Below are positions 53,268 through 62,244 of a stretch of DNA of 64,000 nucleotides, in pieces. Position 1 is the first letter of the stretch. Every line of letters begins with the position of its first letter. This DNA is from Desulfovibrio sp. (GTDB taxonomy: Bacteria; Desulfobacterota; Desulfovibrionia; Desulfovibrionales; Desulfovibrionaceae). The position numbers were made by a program, and so were the translations under genes. Where the stretch lies: positions 707,273 through 771,272 of the forward strand of contig NZ_WASP01000006.1 in assembly GCF_009712225.1 (NCBI RefSeq). Reading direction: 5' to 3'. The notes beneath the pieces are model-generated. The model had not been told where the DNA came from and searched no databases. It saw only the letters and a list, made by a program, of their open reading frames with translations.

Positions 53268-54503
53268 ATGGCCTACGAAGTGCAGATGCCCAAATGGGGC
53301 CTCACCATGAAAACAGGTAAGATTGCGCGCTGGCTGGTGGCCGAAGGCGGTGCGGTTGCAGTGGGGCAACCCCTGCTGGAAGTGGAAACCGACAAGATCA
53401 CCAACGTGGTCGAGTCTCCGGCGGGCGGCGTGCTTTTGCAGATTGTCAGCCCGCAGGGCGAGGTTGTTCCGGTCATGCAGGTAATCGGCATCATCGGTGA
53501 ATCGGGCGAGGCTGTGGTGGCCCCGGTCGCGCAAGGCGCTGACATGGCAAACAGGCCGGCCACTCCTGCCGCTTCCGATGCCAACGGGCAGGGGGCGGCG
53601 CAGCGCAATACGGCGCAAGGAGAAGTTCGCGCCATGCCCGCAGCCCGCAAGGCCGCCAAAGAGCTTGGCGTTGATCTGGCAACGGTAACTGGCACAGGCC
53701 GCGACGGCATTATTACGGAGAAGGACGTTCGCGCAGCCCACGAAGCGGTGGCCAAAACCCCTGCTCCTGCCACCGCCGCCCCTGGCCAACAGTGCGCAGC
53801 GCCCGCTGAAGACGCGGACGAAGTCGTCCCCATGGACGGCCTGCGCAAGCTTATAGCCGACAACATGCAGGCCAGCCTGCAAAATGCGGCGCAGCTGACT
53901 GTTTTTGTGGAAGCTGACGTTACTGAAACGGTGGCCCTGCGCGAAACCATGCTGGCCCGCAACAAAAAAGACCCAGAATACCGCCTTTCATTCAACGACA
54001 TCATTGCCTTTGCCGTGTGCCGCGCACTCAGGCAGCACCCGGTCATGAACACCACCCTGCAGGCCGATGGCATTCACATGCACAGGCATGTGAACCTTGG
54101 CGTAGCCGTTTCGCTCGATACGGGGCTCATTGTTCCCAACGTCAAAAATGCGGACACATACAGCCTCGAAGAACTCAAGGGCAAGGTACGCGACGCTGCA
54201 AGCCGCGCCCGCAAGGGCGGTCTTTCCATGGACGAGATTTCTGGCGGAACCTTTACCATTTCCAACGTGAGCATGCTTGGCGTGGATGGCTTTACCCCCA
54301 TCCTCAACCCGCCGGAAACCGGTATTCTTGGCATTGGCCGCGTGGTGGAAAAGCCAGGCGTTTTTGAGGGGCAAGTATGCGTGCGCAAGATGATGGCTCT
54401 TTCCCTCACCTTCAACCACATGGTCACCGATGGCGGCCCGGCCATGAGCTTCCTGCGCACCCTTGCGGACATGCTCGAACAGCCAGTGCGAATGCTGGGC
54501 TAG
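53268..54503 (+). CDS. acoC: Acetoin dehydrogenase E2 (acetyltransferase), copy 1
   Basis: 411-residue dihydrolipoamide acyltransferase. Domains: one lipoyl domain (1-75, lipoyl lysine K43 in VETDKIT), one peripheral-subunit-binding domain (about 125-160, MPAARKAAKELGVDLATVTG), and the catalytic domain (about 185-411). The usual DHRxxDG active-site motif reads NHMVTDGG here: the catalytic His and the DG are kept. It moves the acetyl group from E1-bound hydroxyethyl-TPP to CoA, giving acetyl-CoA. GCAAGGAGG is a very strong ribosome-binding site. First gene of the aco run. Confidence 0.93.
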   Translation: MAYEVQMPKWGLTMKTGKIARWLVAEGGAVAVGQPLLEVETDKITNVVESPAGGVLLQIVSPQGEVVPVMQVIGIIGESGEAVVAPVAQGADMANRPATPAASDANGQGAAQRNTAQGEVRAMPAARKAAKELGVDLATVTGTGRDGIITEKDVRAAHEAVAKTPAPATAAPGQQCAAPAEDADEVVPMDGLRKLIADNMQASLQNAAQLTVFVEADVTETVALRETMLARNKKDPEYRLSFNDIIAFAVCRALRQHPVMNTTLQADGIHMHRHVNLGVAVSLDTGLIVPNVKNADTYSLEELKGKVRDAASRARKGGLSMDEISGGTFTISNVSMLGVDGFTPILNPPETGILGIGRVVEKPGVFEGQVCVRKMMALSLTFNHMVTDGGPAMSFLRTLADMLEQPVRMLG

Positions 54504-54519
54504 CCAGCGGAGGAACGCC

Positions 54520-54906
54520 ATGCTGCAACGTTATGTGGTTGAACTGGGCACCGGGGCCGATCTGCACGGTGCAAACATGACCAAGGCCGCATGCCGCGCG
54601 GTAAAAGACGCCATTTCGCGCAGTTGCCTGTGCGGGTTGGTGGAGATACTTGGGCGCGGTTCTTTCCAGGGTGTGCATGTGCACGCGCGCATTGCCGTAC
54701 CGGAACCCGATCTGGTGGACAAGGAAGCCGTGCTCGCGGCCATACCTATCGGCGAAAAGAGCATTGAGGTCGTTGAAGGCGGTTTACGCACTCCGGGCCT
54801 CGAGGTTGCCTGCTTCAGCCCCGGTTGCAGCGACATTGTGCTGGCCTGCGCGGCCCTGACTGTGTTGGTAGATATGACTGAGTCGGCATCACAATCAGCA
54901 AACTGA
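54520..54906 (+). CDS. Lin0512-family protein
   Basis: 128 residues from the ATG at 54520, preceded by GGAGG. RYVVELGTGADLHGANMTKA and AVKDAISRSCLCGLVEI are typical of the small Lin0512 family, whose function is unknown. It lies between E2 and E1-alpha with short gaps, so it is co-transcribed; its recurrence beside dehydrogenase genes elsewhere, if confirmed, would point to an accessory role. Confidence 0.8.
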   Translation: MLQRYVVELGTGADLHGANMTKAACRAVKDAISRSCLCGLVEILGRGSFQGVHVHARIAVPEPDLVDKEAVLAAIPIGEKSIEVVEGGLRTPGLEVACFSPGCSDIVLACAALTVLVDMTESASQSAN

Positions 54907-54916
54907 GGAGAGTACC

Positions 54917-55879
54917 ATGAAACATCCCGACAAAAAGGTTTTGCTGGAAATGTTCAGCACCATGACCAAGATCCGCCTTTTTGAAAGCGAGCTGCAAAAG
55001 TTCTTTGCAGCTGGCAAAATACCCGGATTCGTTCACCTCTACCTTGGTGAAGAAGCCGTTGCCACAGGCGCGTGCGCCGCGCTGAAGCAGACGGACATGA
55101 TCACCAGTACCCACCGCGGCCACGGGCACTGCCTGGCCAAGGGCGGCGACCTCAAGCTCATGATGGCCGAAATCTATGGCCGCTCCACCGGCTACTGCAA
55201 GGGTAAAGGCGGCTCCATGCACATTGCCGACTTCAATATCGGCATTCTTGGGGCCAACGGTATTGTTGGCGGTGGCGGGCCCCTGGCCGTGGGCGCGGCC
55301 TTCAGCTGCCAGTACAAGGACACCAGGGGCGTATGCGCCTGCTTTTTTGGCGATGGCGCGTCAAATCAGGGCACCACGCAGGAATCGCTGAACATGGCCA
55401 GCGCATGGAAGCTCCCCGTAATCTTTATCAATGAAAACAATGGCTACGGCATCTCCTGCCCGCAGAGCAAATCTATGGCCATCACCGACATTGCCGACCG
55501 CGCAGCCGGATACGACATGCCCGGCGTGGTCATTGACGGCAACGATGTGCTCGCCGTGTACGAAGCCGTGACCATGGCCGTGGAACGCGCGCGCAAGGGC
55601 CAGGGCCCTTCGCTCATCGAATGCAAAACCTACCGCTGGCGCGGCCACTTCGAGGGCGATGCCTGCGTGTACCGCAGCGAAAAGGAACTGGAAGAATGGA
55701 AGGCCAAGGACCCCATTCCGCGTTTTGCCAAAAAACTGGTGGAAACCGGCACCGCCACGCAGACAGAGCTGGACGGCATCACTGCATCAGTAGCCGCTGA
55801 AATTGAAGCTGCTGTAAAGTTTGCGGAAGACAGCCCCTTCCCCAAGCCGGAAGACCTGCTTGAAGACGTGTACGCCTAA
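54917..55879 (+). CDS. acoA: Acetoin dehydrogenase E1 alpha subunit
   Basis: TPP-dependent E1 alpha, 320 residues. The TPP/Mg motif is GDGASNQGTTQESLNMA ending in NENN; HRGHGHCLAKGGD and YGRSTGYCKGKGGSMH are the usual substrate-channel segments. With AcoB it cleaves acetoin to acetaldehyde and an acetyl group that passes to E2. GAGGAGAG precedes the ATG. Length matches AcoA rather than the longer pyruvate dehydrogenase E1. Confidence 0.94.
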   Translation: MKHPDKKVLLEMFSTMTKIRLFESELQKFFAAGKIPGFVHLYLGEEAVATGACAALKQTDMITSTHRGHGHCLAKGGDLKLMMAEIYGRSTGYCKGKGGSMHIADFNIGILGANGIVGGGGPLAVGAAFSCQYKDTRGVCACFFGDGASNQGTTQESLNMASAWKLPVIFINENNGYGISCPQSKSMAITDIADRAAGYDMPGVVIDGNDVLAVYEAVTMAVERARKGQGPSLIECKTYRWRGHFEGDACVYRSEKELEEWKAKDPIPRFAKKLVETGTATQTELDGITASVAAEIEAAVKFAEDSPFPKPEDLLEDVYA

Positions 55880-55935
55880 AGCGTTTGCCTGAAACTGCGG
55901 AAACCACCTTCAGATTTTTCAGAATGGAGAAAAAT

Positions 55936-56907
55936 ATGGCGATCAAAACCTACCTGCAGGCGCTTAACGATGCCATGCGCCAGGAGATGGAGCGGGACGA
56001 AAACGTGTTCATCATCGGTGAAGACGTGGGCAAGTTCGGCGGCTGCTTTGGCGTTACCCAAGGCCTCTTTGACCAGTTTGGCGAACGCCGAGTGCGCGAC
56101 ACCCCCATTACGGAAAGTGCCATTGTGGGCGCTGCCGCCGGTGCCGCCGCAGCTGGCCTGCGCCCCGTGGCCGAACTCATGTTTGTGGACTTTATCGGCG
56201 TTGCCTTTGACCAGCTCTTCAACCAGGCCGCCAAGATGCACTACATGTTTGGCGGCAAGGCCAAGGTACCCATGGTACTACGCATGCCCCAGGGCGCTGG
56301 TGTGGGTGCCGCAGCCCAGCACTCCCAGAGCCTCGAAGCATGGTTCATGCACATTCCCGGCATCAAGGTGTGCATTCCCTCCACCCCGGCAGATGCCAAG
56401 GGCCTGCTCATCAGCGCCATTCGCGACGACAATCCCGTGGTCTTTCTCGAGCACAAGATTCTGTACGGTGTAGAAGGCGAAGTGGGTGACGAGGCCACCC
56501 CCATTGAGCTCGGCAAGGGCGAAATAAAGTGCGAAGGCACGGACGTGACCATTGTAGCCACCTCCCTCATGGTTCACTCCGCCCTTCAGGCTGCAGAAAC
56601 CCTGGCCGCGCAGGGCATCAGCGCCGAAGTGGTAGACCCCCGCTGTCTGGTGCCGCTCGACAAGGACATCATCCTCAATTCCGTCAAGAAAACCCACGCT
56701 CTTGTGGTTGCGCACGAAGCCGTCAAAACCGCCGGAGCCGGCGCGGAAATCGCCGCCATGGTGGCCGAGGAAGCCCTGGACTATCTGGACGCGCCCATCG
56801 TGCGCGTGGGCGCTCCCTACTGTCCCGTTCCTTTCAGCCCGCCGCTGGAAAAGGCGTACATTCCCGGTGCTGATCAGATCGTCGCCGCGGTCAAGTCGTT
56901 GCGATAA
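55936..56907 (+). CDS. acoB: Acetoin dehydrogenase E1 beta subunit
   Basis: 323 residues from the ATG at 55936, with GGAGA upstream; the longer frame lies in the intergenic gap. It has the transketolase-like pyrimidine domain (GEDVGKFGGCFGVTQGLFDQ, RVRDTPITESAIVGAAAGAA) and the C-terminal transketolase domain (VVDPRCLVPLDKDIILNSVK). It forms the alpha2-beta2 E1 with AcoA. Confidence 0.94.
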   Translation: MAIKTYLQALNDAMRQEMERDENVFIIGEDVGKFGGCFGVTQGLFDQFGERRVRDTPITESAIVGAAAGAAAAGLRPVAELMFVDFIGVAFDQLFNQAAKMHYMFGGKAKVPMVLRMPQGAGVGAAAQHSQSLEAWFMHIPGIKVCIPSTPADAKGLLISAIRDDNPVVFLEHKILYGVEGEVGDEATPIELGKGEIKCEGTDVTIVATSLMVHSALQAAETLAAQGISAEVVDPRCLVPLDKDIILNSVKKTHALVVAHEAVKTAGAGAEIAAMVAEEALDYLDAPIVRVGAPYCPVPFSPPLEKAYIPGADQIVAAVKSLR

Positions 56908-57033
56908 GCGCAGCCGCGTTCAAGGGGCAGGCACAGGCACAATGCCTGCCCCATAGCGGAGGCACACGATTGCAGCAGCCATTGCACGCAATGCAGCAGG
57001 CCATGCCTGCGCACTACATCCACCGGAGTCAAC

Positions 57034-58047
57034 GTGAAAGCAGCCATTATCGCCAATCCGGCATCAGGCAAGGACATACGCCGCATCGTCGCGCACGGCA
57101 GTGTTTTTGACAATCAGGAGAAGGTGCGCATGGTGCGCCGTATTCTGGTTGGTCTGGCCGCTGCCGGGGTACGTGATGTTCTGTATATGCCCGAGGGCTA
57201 CGGCATCGTGCCGCGCGCCCTGAGCGATCTGGAAGCTTTGGAAACGCCTGTGAACGTGGCTCCGGTGGATATTTACCTGCACAACACGCAGGAGGACACC
57301 ATCAATGCCGCCTCCCTCATGCAGCAGCAGGGGGTTGCGGTCATCATCGTCATGGGCGGCGACGGCACAAGCCGCGCCGCCTGCAAGGGCGCGCGCAAAA
57401 CGCCCATCCTTCCGCTCTCCACAGGCACCAACAATGTCTTTCCTGTCATGGCCGAGGCGACAGTGGCCGGCCTTGCCGCAGGCGTGCTGGCCTGCGGCGG
57501 CGTAACGCAAGACGAGGGCTGCCGCGAGGTCAGCCTGCTGGAAGTGCATATGGACGGCCAGTTCAGGGACATCGCCCTGGTGGATGTGGCGGTATACGAC
57601 GACCTTTTTCTCGGCTCGCGCGCCATCTGGGAGATCACCAGAGTCAGCCAGATAGTTGTTTCCCGCTGTCGGCCCGACAGTATCGGTCTTTCAACCGTGG
57701 CCGGACAGCTCTTGAGCATCTCCCCCGAAGAACCGCGTGGTCTGGCCCTTGATCTTGATCCCGACTTTGCCTGCCGTGTGCGCGCCGCCATCGGTCCCGG
57801 CCTGTTTGCTGACGTGGGTGTTTCCCGCGTGCGTCAGCTTTTGCCGGGCGACGATGTGCCGGTGGGGCTTACGCCCTGCGTGCTGGCACTGGACGGCGAG
57901 CGCGAGGTGGAGGTTCGGCGCGGGCAGTGCGCCAGCATACGGTTGTCAGAAGACACCATGCGCGTGGTGGATGTGGCCCGCGTCATGGAATACGCCCGAC
58001 AGAGAGGGCTGTTTTTGCGTGGCGCACAGGTCTGTTACGCCAATTAG
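57034..58047 (+). CDS. acoX: AcoX (ATP-NAD kinase-like protein)
   Basis: 337 residues, GTG start with GGAG upstream. It belongs to the AcoX branch of the ATP-NAD kinase family: IIVMGGDGTSRAACKG is the GGDGT nucleotide motif and LPLSTGTNNVFP the second conserved loop. AcoX accompanies acetoin dehydrogenase genes in many bacteria, but its reaction is not established. The start IIANPASGKDIRR is typical. Confidence 0.9.
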   Translation: MKAAIIANPASGKDIRRIVAHGSVFDNQEKVRMVRRILVGLAAAGVRDVLYMPEGYGIVPRALSDLEALETPVNVAPVDIYLHNTQEDTINAASLMQQQGVAVIIVMGGDGTSRAACKGARKTPILPLSTGTNNVFPVMAEATVAGLAAGVLACGGVTQDEGCREVSLLEVHMDGQFRDIALVDVAVYDDLFLGSRAIWEITRVSQIVVSRCRPDSIGLSTVAGQLLSISPEEPRGLALDLDPDFACRVRAAIGPGLFADVGVSRVRQLLPGDDVPVGLTPCVLALDGEREVEVRRGQCASIRLSEDTMRVVDVARVMEYARQRGLFLRGAQVCYAN

Positions 58048-58092
58048 CCCCAGACCGGCAGCAAGCCTCACCCCAAAACCAGGAGTTTGTAC

Positions 58093-58407
58093 ATGAAACT
58101 CAAGGCTGCATTTATTTTTCTGAGTCCCCGTGGCGAAGGCAACGGCGTCAAGGCCGAGCACCGCAGTTGGACGCGCACCCCCGGAGTGGAACTGCTGACC
58201 GTGGGCGTGACATCCTACAGGGAGGCCGTTGAAGCAACGCAGAAGGCCGTGGATGAAGACGGTTGCGTTGCCATCGAACTGTGCGGCGGCTTTGGCCACG
58301 AAGGTGCGGCCATGGTTGCCAAGGCCGTCAAGGTCCCCGTGGGCGTTGTGCGCTTCGACATTCACCCCGGCCTCGGCAATTCCAGCGGCGACGGCATTTT
58401 TGCCTGA
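58093..58407 (+). CDS. DUF6506-family protein
   Basis: 104 residues from the ATG at 58093, with AGGAG 7 bases upstream. AAFIFLSPRGEG, ELCGGFGHEGAAMVAKAVKV and VGVVRFDIHPGLG match the DUF6506 type, a small alpha/beta protein of unknown function. It sits between acoX and the acetoin reductase gene. Confidence 0.75.
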   Translation: MKLKAAFIFLSPRGEGNGVKAEHRSWTRTPGVELLTVGVTSYREAVEATQKAVDEDGCVAIELCGGFGHEGAAMVAKAVKVPVGVVRFDIHPGLGNSSGDGIFA

Positions 58408-58496
58408 CGCAATAACCTGTTTGTGGCCCGCAAGGTGCTTCTGTCAACGGCCTGTCTGACTAGCCCCAGGCAGGCGGCAACACGGAGGATACGATC

Positions 58497-59276
58497 ATGA
58501 CTATTAACGGAAAAGTTGTTCTGGTTACCGGCTCCGCTCAGGGTATAGGACGCGGCATAGCCCTGCGCCTGGCCAAGGACGGCGCAGATATCTGCCTTGT
58601 GGACACGAATGCGGACAAACTGGCCGCCACAGCGAAAGAAGTGCGCGCCCTTGGCCGTAAGGCCACCACCTTTATTGCCGACGTAAGCGACCGCGCACAG
58701 GTTTTTGCCGCCGTGGACCACGCGGAAAAGGAATTGGGCGGGTTCGACGTCATGATCAACAACGCGGGCATTGCTCAGGTCAGGGCTCTGCTGGACGTCA
58801 CGCCAGAAGAACTTGAACGTATCTTCAGAATCAACGTCAACGGCGTGCTCTGGGGCATTCAGGCAGCAGCCACCAAATTCATGGCCCGCAAACAGAAGGG
58901 CAAGATCATCAGTGCTTCTTCCATTGCCGGGCACGACGGCTTTGCCCTTATAGGCGCATACAGTGCCACCAAGTTTGCCGTGCGCGGCCTCACCCAGGCG
59001 GCGGCGCGGGAGCTTGCCTCAAACGGCATCACCGTAAACGCATACTGCCCCGGCGTGGTTGGCACCGACATGTGGGTAGCCATAGATGAGGGATTTTCAA
59101 AAATCACAGGCGCCCCCAAGGGCGAAACCTACAAAAAGTATTGCGAAGGCATCGCCCTTGGCCGCCCGGAAACACCGGAAGACGTTGCCGCCTTTGTTTC
59201 CTATCTGGCCGGACCGGACTCTGACTACATGACCGGACAGGCCGTACTTATCGACGGCGGCATGGTTTACCGCTGA
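58497..59276 (+). CDS. Acetoin/diacetyl reductase (SDR)
   Basis: Short-chain dehydrogenase of 259 residues of the acetoin reductase/meso-butanediol dehydrogenase group. Cofactor loop [19 protein letters not shown], catalytic S in [11 protein letters not shown], and YSATK (Y and K). The segment [20 protein letters not shown] and the extended region near [14 protein letters not shown] fit the butanediol/acetoin subgroup. It interconverts diacetyl, acetoin and butanediol, complementing the zinc dehydrogenase at 49335. GGAGG lies 9 bases before the ATG. Confidence 0.88.
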   Translation: MTINGKVVLVTGSAQGIGRGIALRLAKDGADICLVDTNADKLAATAKEVRALGRKATTFIADVSDRAQVFAAVDHAEKELGGFDVMINNAGIAQVRALLDVTPEELERIFRINVNGVLWGIQAAATKFMARKQKGKIISASSIAGHDGFALIGAYSATKFAVRGLTQAAARELASNGITVNAYCPGVVGTDMWVAIDEGFSKITGAPKGETYKKYCEGIALGRPETPEDVAAFVSYLAGPDSDYMTGQAVLIDGGMVYR

Positions 59277-59346
59277 CGGCATCGGCCCGGCTGACGGCAA
59301 AAAGGCAGCCTTCCGCCCCAACACACAACATTTCAGGAGAACAGCA

Positions 59347-60714
59347 GTGAGCATAGAACTTGCCATGCCGAAACTTGGTCTGACCATGAAGACCGGCAAG
59401 GTTTCCAAATGGTTTGTGGCCGAAGGCGCCGCAGTCAAGCAGGGCGACGATCTGTTTGAAGTGGAAACCGACAAGATCACCAATAAAGTGGAAAGCCCCG
59501 CCAACGGCGTGCTCTTCCAGATTATGGTGCAGCCCAAGCAGGAAGTGCCTGTGGGTGCGGTGCTGGGCATTCTGGCCGAACCAGGGGAAACAATCACCCG
59601 GGTTGAAGGCGCGTCAGACTCCCCTGCTTCTGCCGTTGCGGAAGCGGGCGCGTCCAAACCCCAAAAAACCAACGTGCCAGCCGCCGTGCAACCCTCTAGC
59701 ACTGGTGGGATAACGTCTCCCGCCGCACGGCGGCTGGCGCGTGAACTTGGCGTTGACCTTGGCGGCGTCGCTGGCTCCGGCCCCGATGGCCGCATCATAG
59801 AGCGCGATGTGCAGGCCCGACACGAAATTATCGGCAAAATCAAGATCACGCCCCTTGCCGCCGTTGTGGTTGCCAAGGCCGGGCTGGACATTTCCACGCT
59901 CACTGGCACTGGCGAGGGCGGCAAGATCGTGCGCGAAGACGTGGACCGCGCCCTGCATCCCGAAAAATTCGCTGCTGTGACTCAAGCTGCTGACCAAGGT
60001 GCGGCTCAGTCTTCCTGCGCCAGCGAACCCAGTTCTGTGCCCATGGAAGGCATGCGCAAGATCATTGCCGACAACATGCTGGGCAGCCTGCAAAACTCTG
60101 CCCAGCTCACACTTGTGAGCGAGGCGGACGTAACCTCCTGCGTGAACATCATCAACGATTTCAAAGCACGCAATAAAAAGAACAAAGACTTTCGCCTTTC
60201 CATGAACGATGTGCTCATTCTGGCAGTCGCCAGGGCTCTGAAAAAGCACCCCCGCATGAACGCCACCTTTGACGGCCAAACCATCACCCGCCATGCCGAG
60301 GTGCATATGGGCGTGGCGGTGGCTCTGCCCGAAGGCCTCATGGTGCCCGTGCTGCACCATGCGGACAGGTTGCCCCTGCTTGAAATAGCCAAAGAAGCAC
60401 GCCTGCTGGCCGGACACGCCCGCAAGGGAGAACTGACGCCCGATGACATGAGCGGCGGCACCTTTACTATCACCAACATGGCGCACTCTGTGGTGGATTT
60501 CTTCACGCCCATTCTCAAACCCGGCGAAACAGGAATTCTGGGCGTGGGGCGTGTGGTGGAAAAGCCCGTTATCCGCGACGGGGCTGTGGTGGCCCGCTCC
60601 ATGATGGGTTTAAGCCTCACCTTTGACCACCGCGTTGAAGACGGCGCGCCCGCCGCAGAATTTTTGAAAACGCTTGTGGAATATCTGGCGGAACCGGCCC
60701 TGCTGCTTTTTTAG
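59347..60714 (+). CDS. Acetoin dehydrogenase-type E2, copy 2 with two PSBDs
   Basis: 455 residues, GTG start after AGGAGA. One lipoyl domain (lysine K43 in VETDKIT), then two peripheral-subunit-binding domains: ITSPAARRLARELGVDLGGV (about 118-155) and ITPLAAVVVAKAGLDIST with GTGEGGKIVREDV (about 165-205). The catalytic domain keeps the canonical FDHRVEDGAPA motif. It is homologous to the E2 at 53268 but keeps the canonical active-site sequence, and is placed directly before the E3 gene. Either E2 may be the main acetoin dehydrogenase core; the other may serve a related 2-oxo substrate or co-assemble. Confidence 0.93.
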   Translation: MSIELAMPKLGLTMKTGKVSKWFVAEGAAVKQGDDLFEVETDKITNKVESPANGVLFQIMVQPKQEVPVGAVLGILAEPGETITRVEGASDSPASAVAEAGASKPQKTNVPAAVQPSSTGGITSPAARRLARELGVDLGGVAGSGPDGRIIERDVQARHEIIGKIKITPLAAVVVAKAGLDISTLTGTGEGGKIVREDVDRALHPEKFAAVTQAADQGAAQSSCASEPSSVPMEGMRKIIADNMLGSLQNSAQLTLVSEADVTSCVNIINDFKARNKKNKDFRLSMNDVLILAVARALKKHPRMNATFDGQTITRHAEVHMGVAVALPEGLMVPVLHHADRLPLLEIAKEARLLAGHARKGELTPDDMSGGTFTITNMAHSVVDFFTPILKPGETGILGVGRVVEKPVIRDGAVVARSMMGLSLTFDHRVEDGAPAAEFLKTLVEYLAEPALLLF

Positions 60715-60781
60715 GGCATTCCCGGCAAGGCTGCGGCAATGCCGCGCCCATACTGCAACCAGCACAGATCAGGAGAACACA

Positions 60782-62146
60782 ATGTACGATGTAGTTGTCA
60801 TAGGTGGCGGCCCCGGCGGTTATGCTGCGGCCATTCGCGCTTCGCAGCTTAAGGGCAAGGTGGCCTTGGTGGAAGGCGGCAACATGGGTGGCACCTGCGT
60901 TATGCGCGGCTGCATTCCCAGCAAAATATGGCTGCGCGCAGCCACCCTGCTGGAGCAGTCGCGCAAGGCTGGCGAATTCGGTCTGGAACTCACCGTGGGC
61001 AAGCTGGATTTTACCGCTGTTCTTGCCCGCAAGCAGGGTGTTTCCAACGATATCCGCATGGGTATGGAAGCCCTGCTCGCCAACAACGGGGTGGATGTTA
61101 TCCCCGGCATGGCTGTTGTGACCTCGCCCACCTCTGTGGATGTGGCGGGCAAAAAGGTTGAGGCCAAAAGCATCATCATCGCCACGGGCAGCACCCTTGC
61201 AAAGTCTGAAGTTCCCGGTCTGGATCAGGCCGCCTTTACCACAGACCAATTGCTGGACATGACGGAAGCCCCGGCCTCGGTGCTTATTACCGACCCCAGC
61301 TATATCGGCGTTGAGATGGCTACCCTGCTGAGCATCCTTGGCAGCAAGGTTATCTATGCCGTGCCCGGCCCGCGCATTCTGCCCGATGAAGATCAGGATT
61401 CCAGCCAGCGCATGTCCCAGTCCTTGCGCGAGCGCGGCGTGCAGATCATTGCGCGCCACACGCTTGTCAAGCTTGCTGGCAAAACCTGCACCCTCAAAAG
61501 CGGCGACAAGGAACAGACCATTGAGGCCGACAGGGTGCTGGTATCTGGCCGCAAACCTGTTGCCTCCAAGCTGGGCCTGGAAGCTCTGGGGGTTAAATTC
61601 AATGAAGACGGCGGCATAGCCGTTGACCAGCAGTGCCGCACCGCCTGTCCGAGCATTTTTGCCATTGGCGACTGCACGGGCGGCTGGATGCTCAGCCATG
61701 CGGCCTCTGCCATGGGCATTTGCGCGGCGGAAAACAGCATGGGCGTATCCGCAAAGTTCCCCTGCCACCTGGTTTCACGCGCCATCTGGGGCAGCCCGGA
61801 AATGGGTTCCGTTGGTCTTTCCGAAGAACAGGCCGAGCGCAAGGGCTACGAGGTTGAAGTTGGCGGTTTTCCGTATTCCATCAACGGCTATGCCATGCTG
61901 CGCGGCGAAGTGGACGGAGCAGTAAAAATGGTTGCCGATGCTGAAACTGGCGAAATACTGGGCGTGCACATTGTGGGCAGCAATGCTTCCGAGCTGATCG
62001 GCGAGGCTGTGCTGGCCATGCAGCTTGAATGCACTGTACGCGAGTTCGCCAAGGGCTTCCGCGTTCATCCGGCCTTTTGCGAAACCGTCGTCGACGCCGC
62101 ACGTGATGCCGCCGGGTGGGCCCTGTACCTGCCCAAGCGGGGTTAA
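60782..62146 (+). CDS. acoL: Dihydrolipoamide dehydrogenase (E3)
   Basis: 454-residue flavoprotein that reoxidises the dihydrolipoyl groups of E2 with NAD+. FAD motif VVIGGGPGGYAAAIRA, redox disulfide GGTCVMRGCIPSK, second dinucleotide site around VLITDPSYIGVEMATLLS, FAD motif 2 PSIFAIGDCTGG, and the C-terminal HPAFCE region with the catalytic His-Glu pair (partner subunit supplies it). The ATG at 60782 is preceded by AGGAG; the frame upstream is not conserved. It lacks an N-terminal lipoyl domain. Confidence 0.95.
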   Translation: MYDVVVIGGGPGGYAAAIRASQLKGKVALVEGGNMGGTCVMRGCIPSKIWLRAATLLEQSRKAGEFGLELTVGKLDFTAVLARKQGVSNDIRMGMEALLANNGVDVIPGMAVVTSPTSVDVAGKKVEAKSIIIATGSTLAKSEVPGLDQAAFTTDQLLDMTEAPASVLITDPSYIGVEMATLLSILGSKVIYAVPGPRILPDEDQDSSQRMSQSLRERGVQIIARHTLVKLAGKTCTLKSGDKEQTIEADRVLVSGRKPVASKLGLEALGVKFNEDGGIAVDQQCRTACPSIFAIGDCTGGWMLSHAASAMGICAAENSMGVSAKFPCHLVSRAIWGSPEMGSVGLSEEQAERKGYEVEVGGFPYSINGYAMLRGEVDGAVKMVADAETGEILGVHIVGSNASELIGEAVLAMQLECTVREFAKGFRVHPAFCETVVDAARDAAGWALYLPKRG

Positions 62147-62244
62147 AGCACTGATGGATACGACGGGGGTGCCGTTGGTCACAGACCTCCCCGGCCCCCC
62201 GTCGCAAACACGACGAATCTGTCCCGCATTACAAGGAAGCAGCC

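Noticed and set aside
62147..62244. Riboswitch before the lipB-lipA fusion
   Set aside because: The 98-bp gap has no recognisable aptamer fold and no terminator; only a Shine-Dalgarno is seen.
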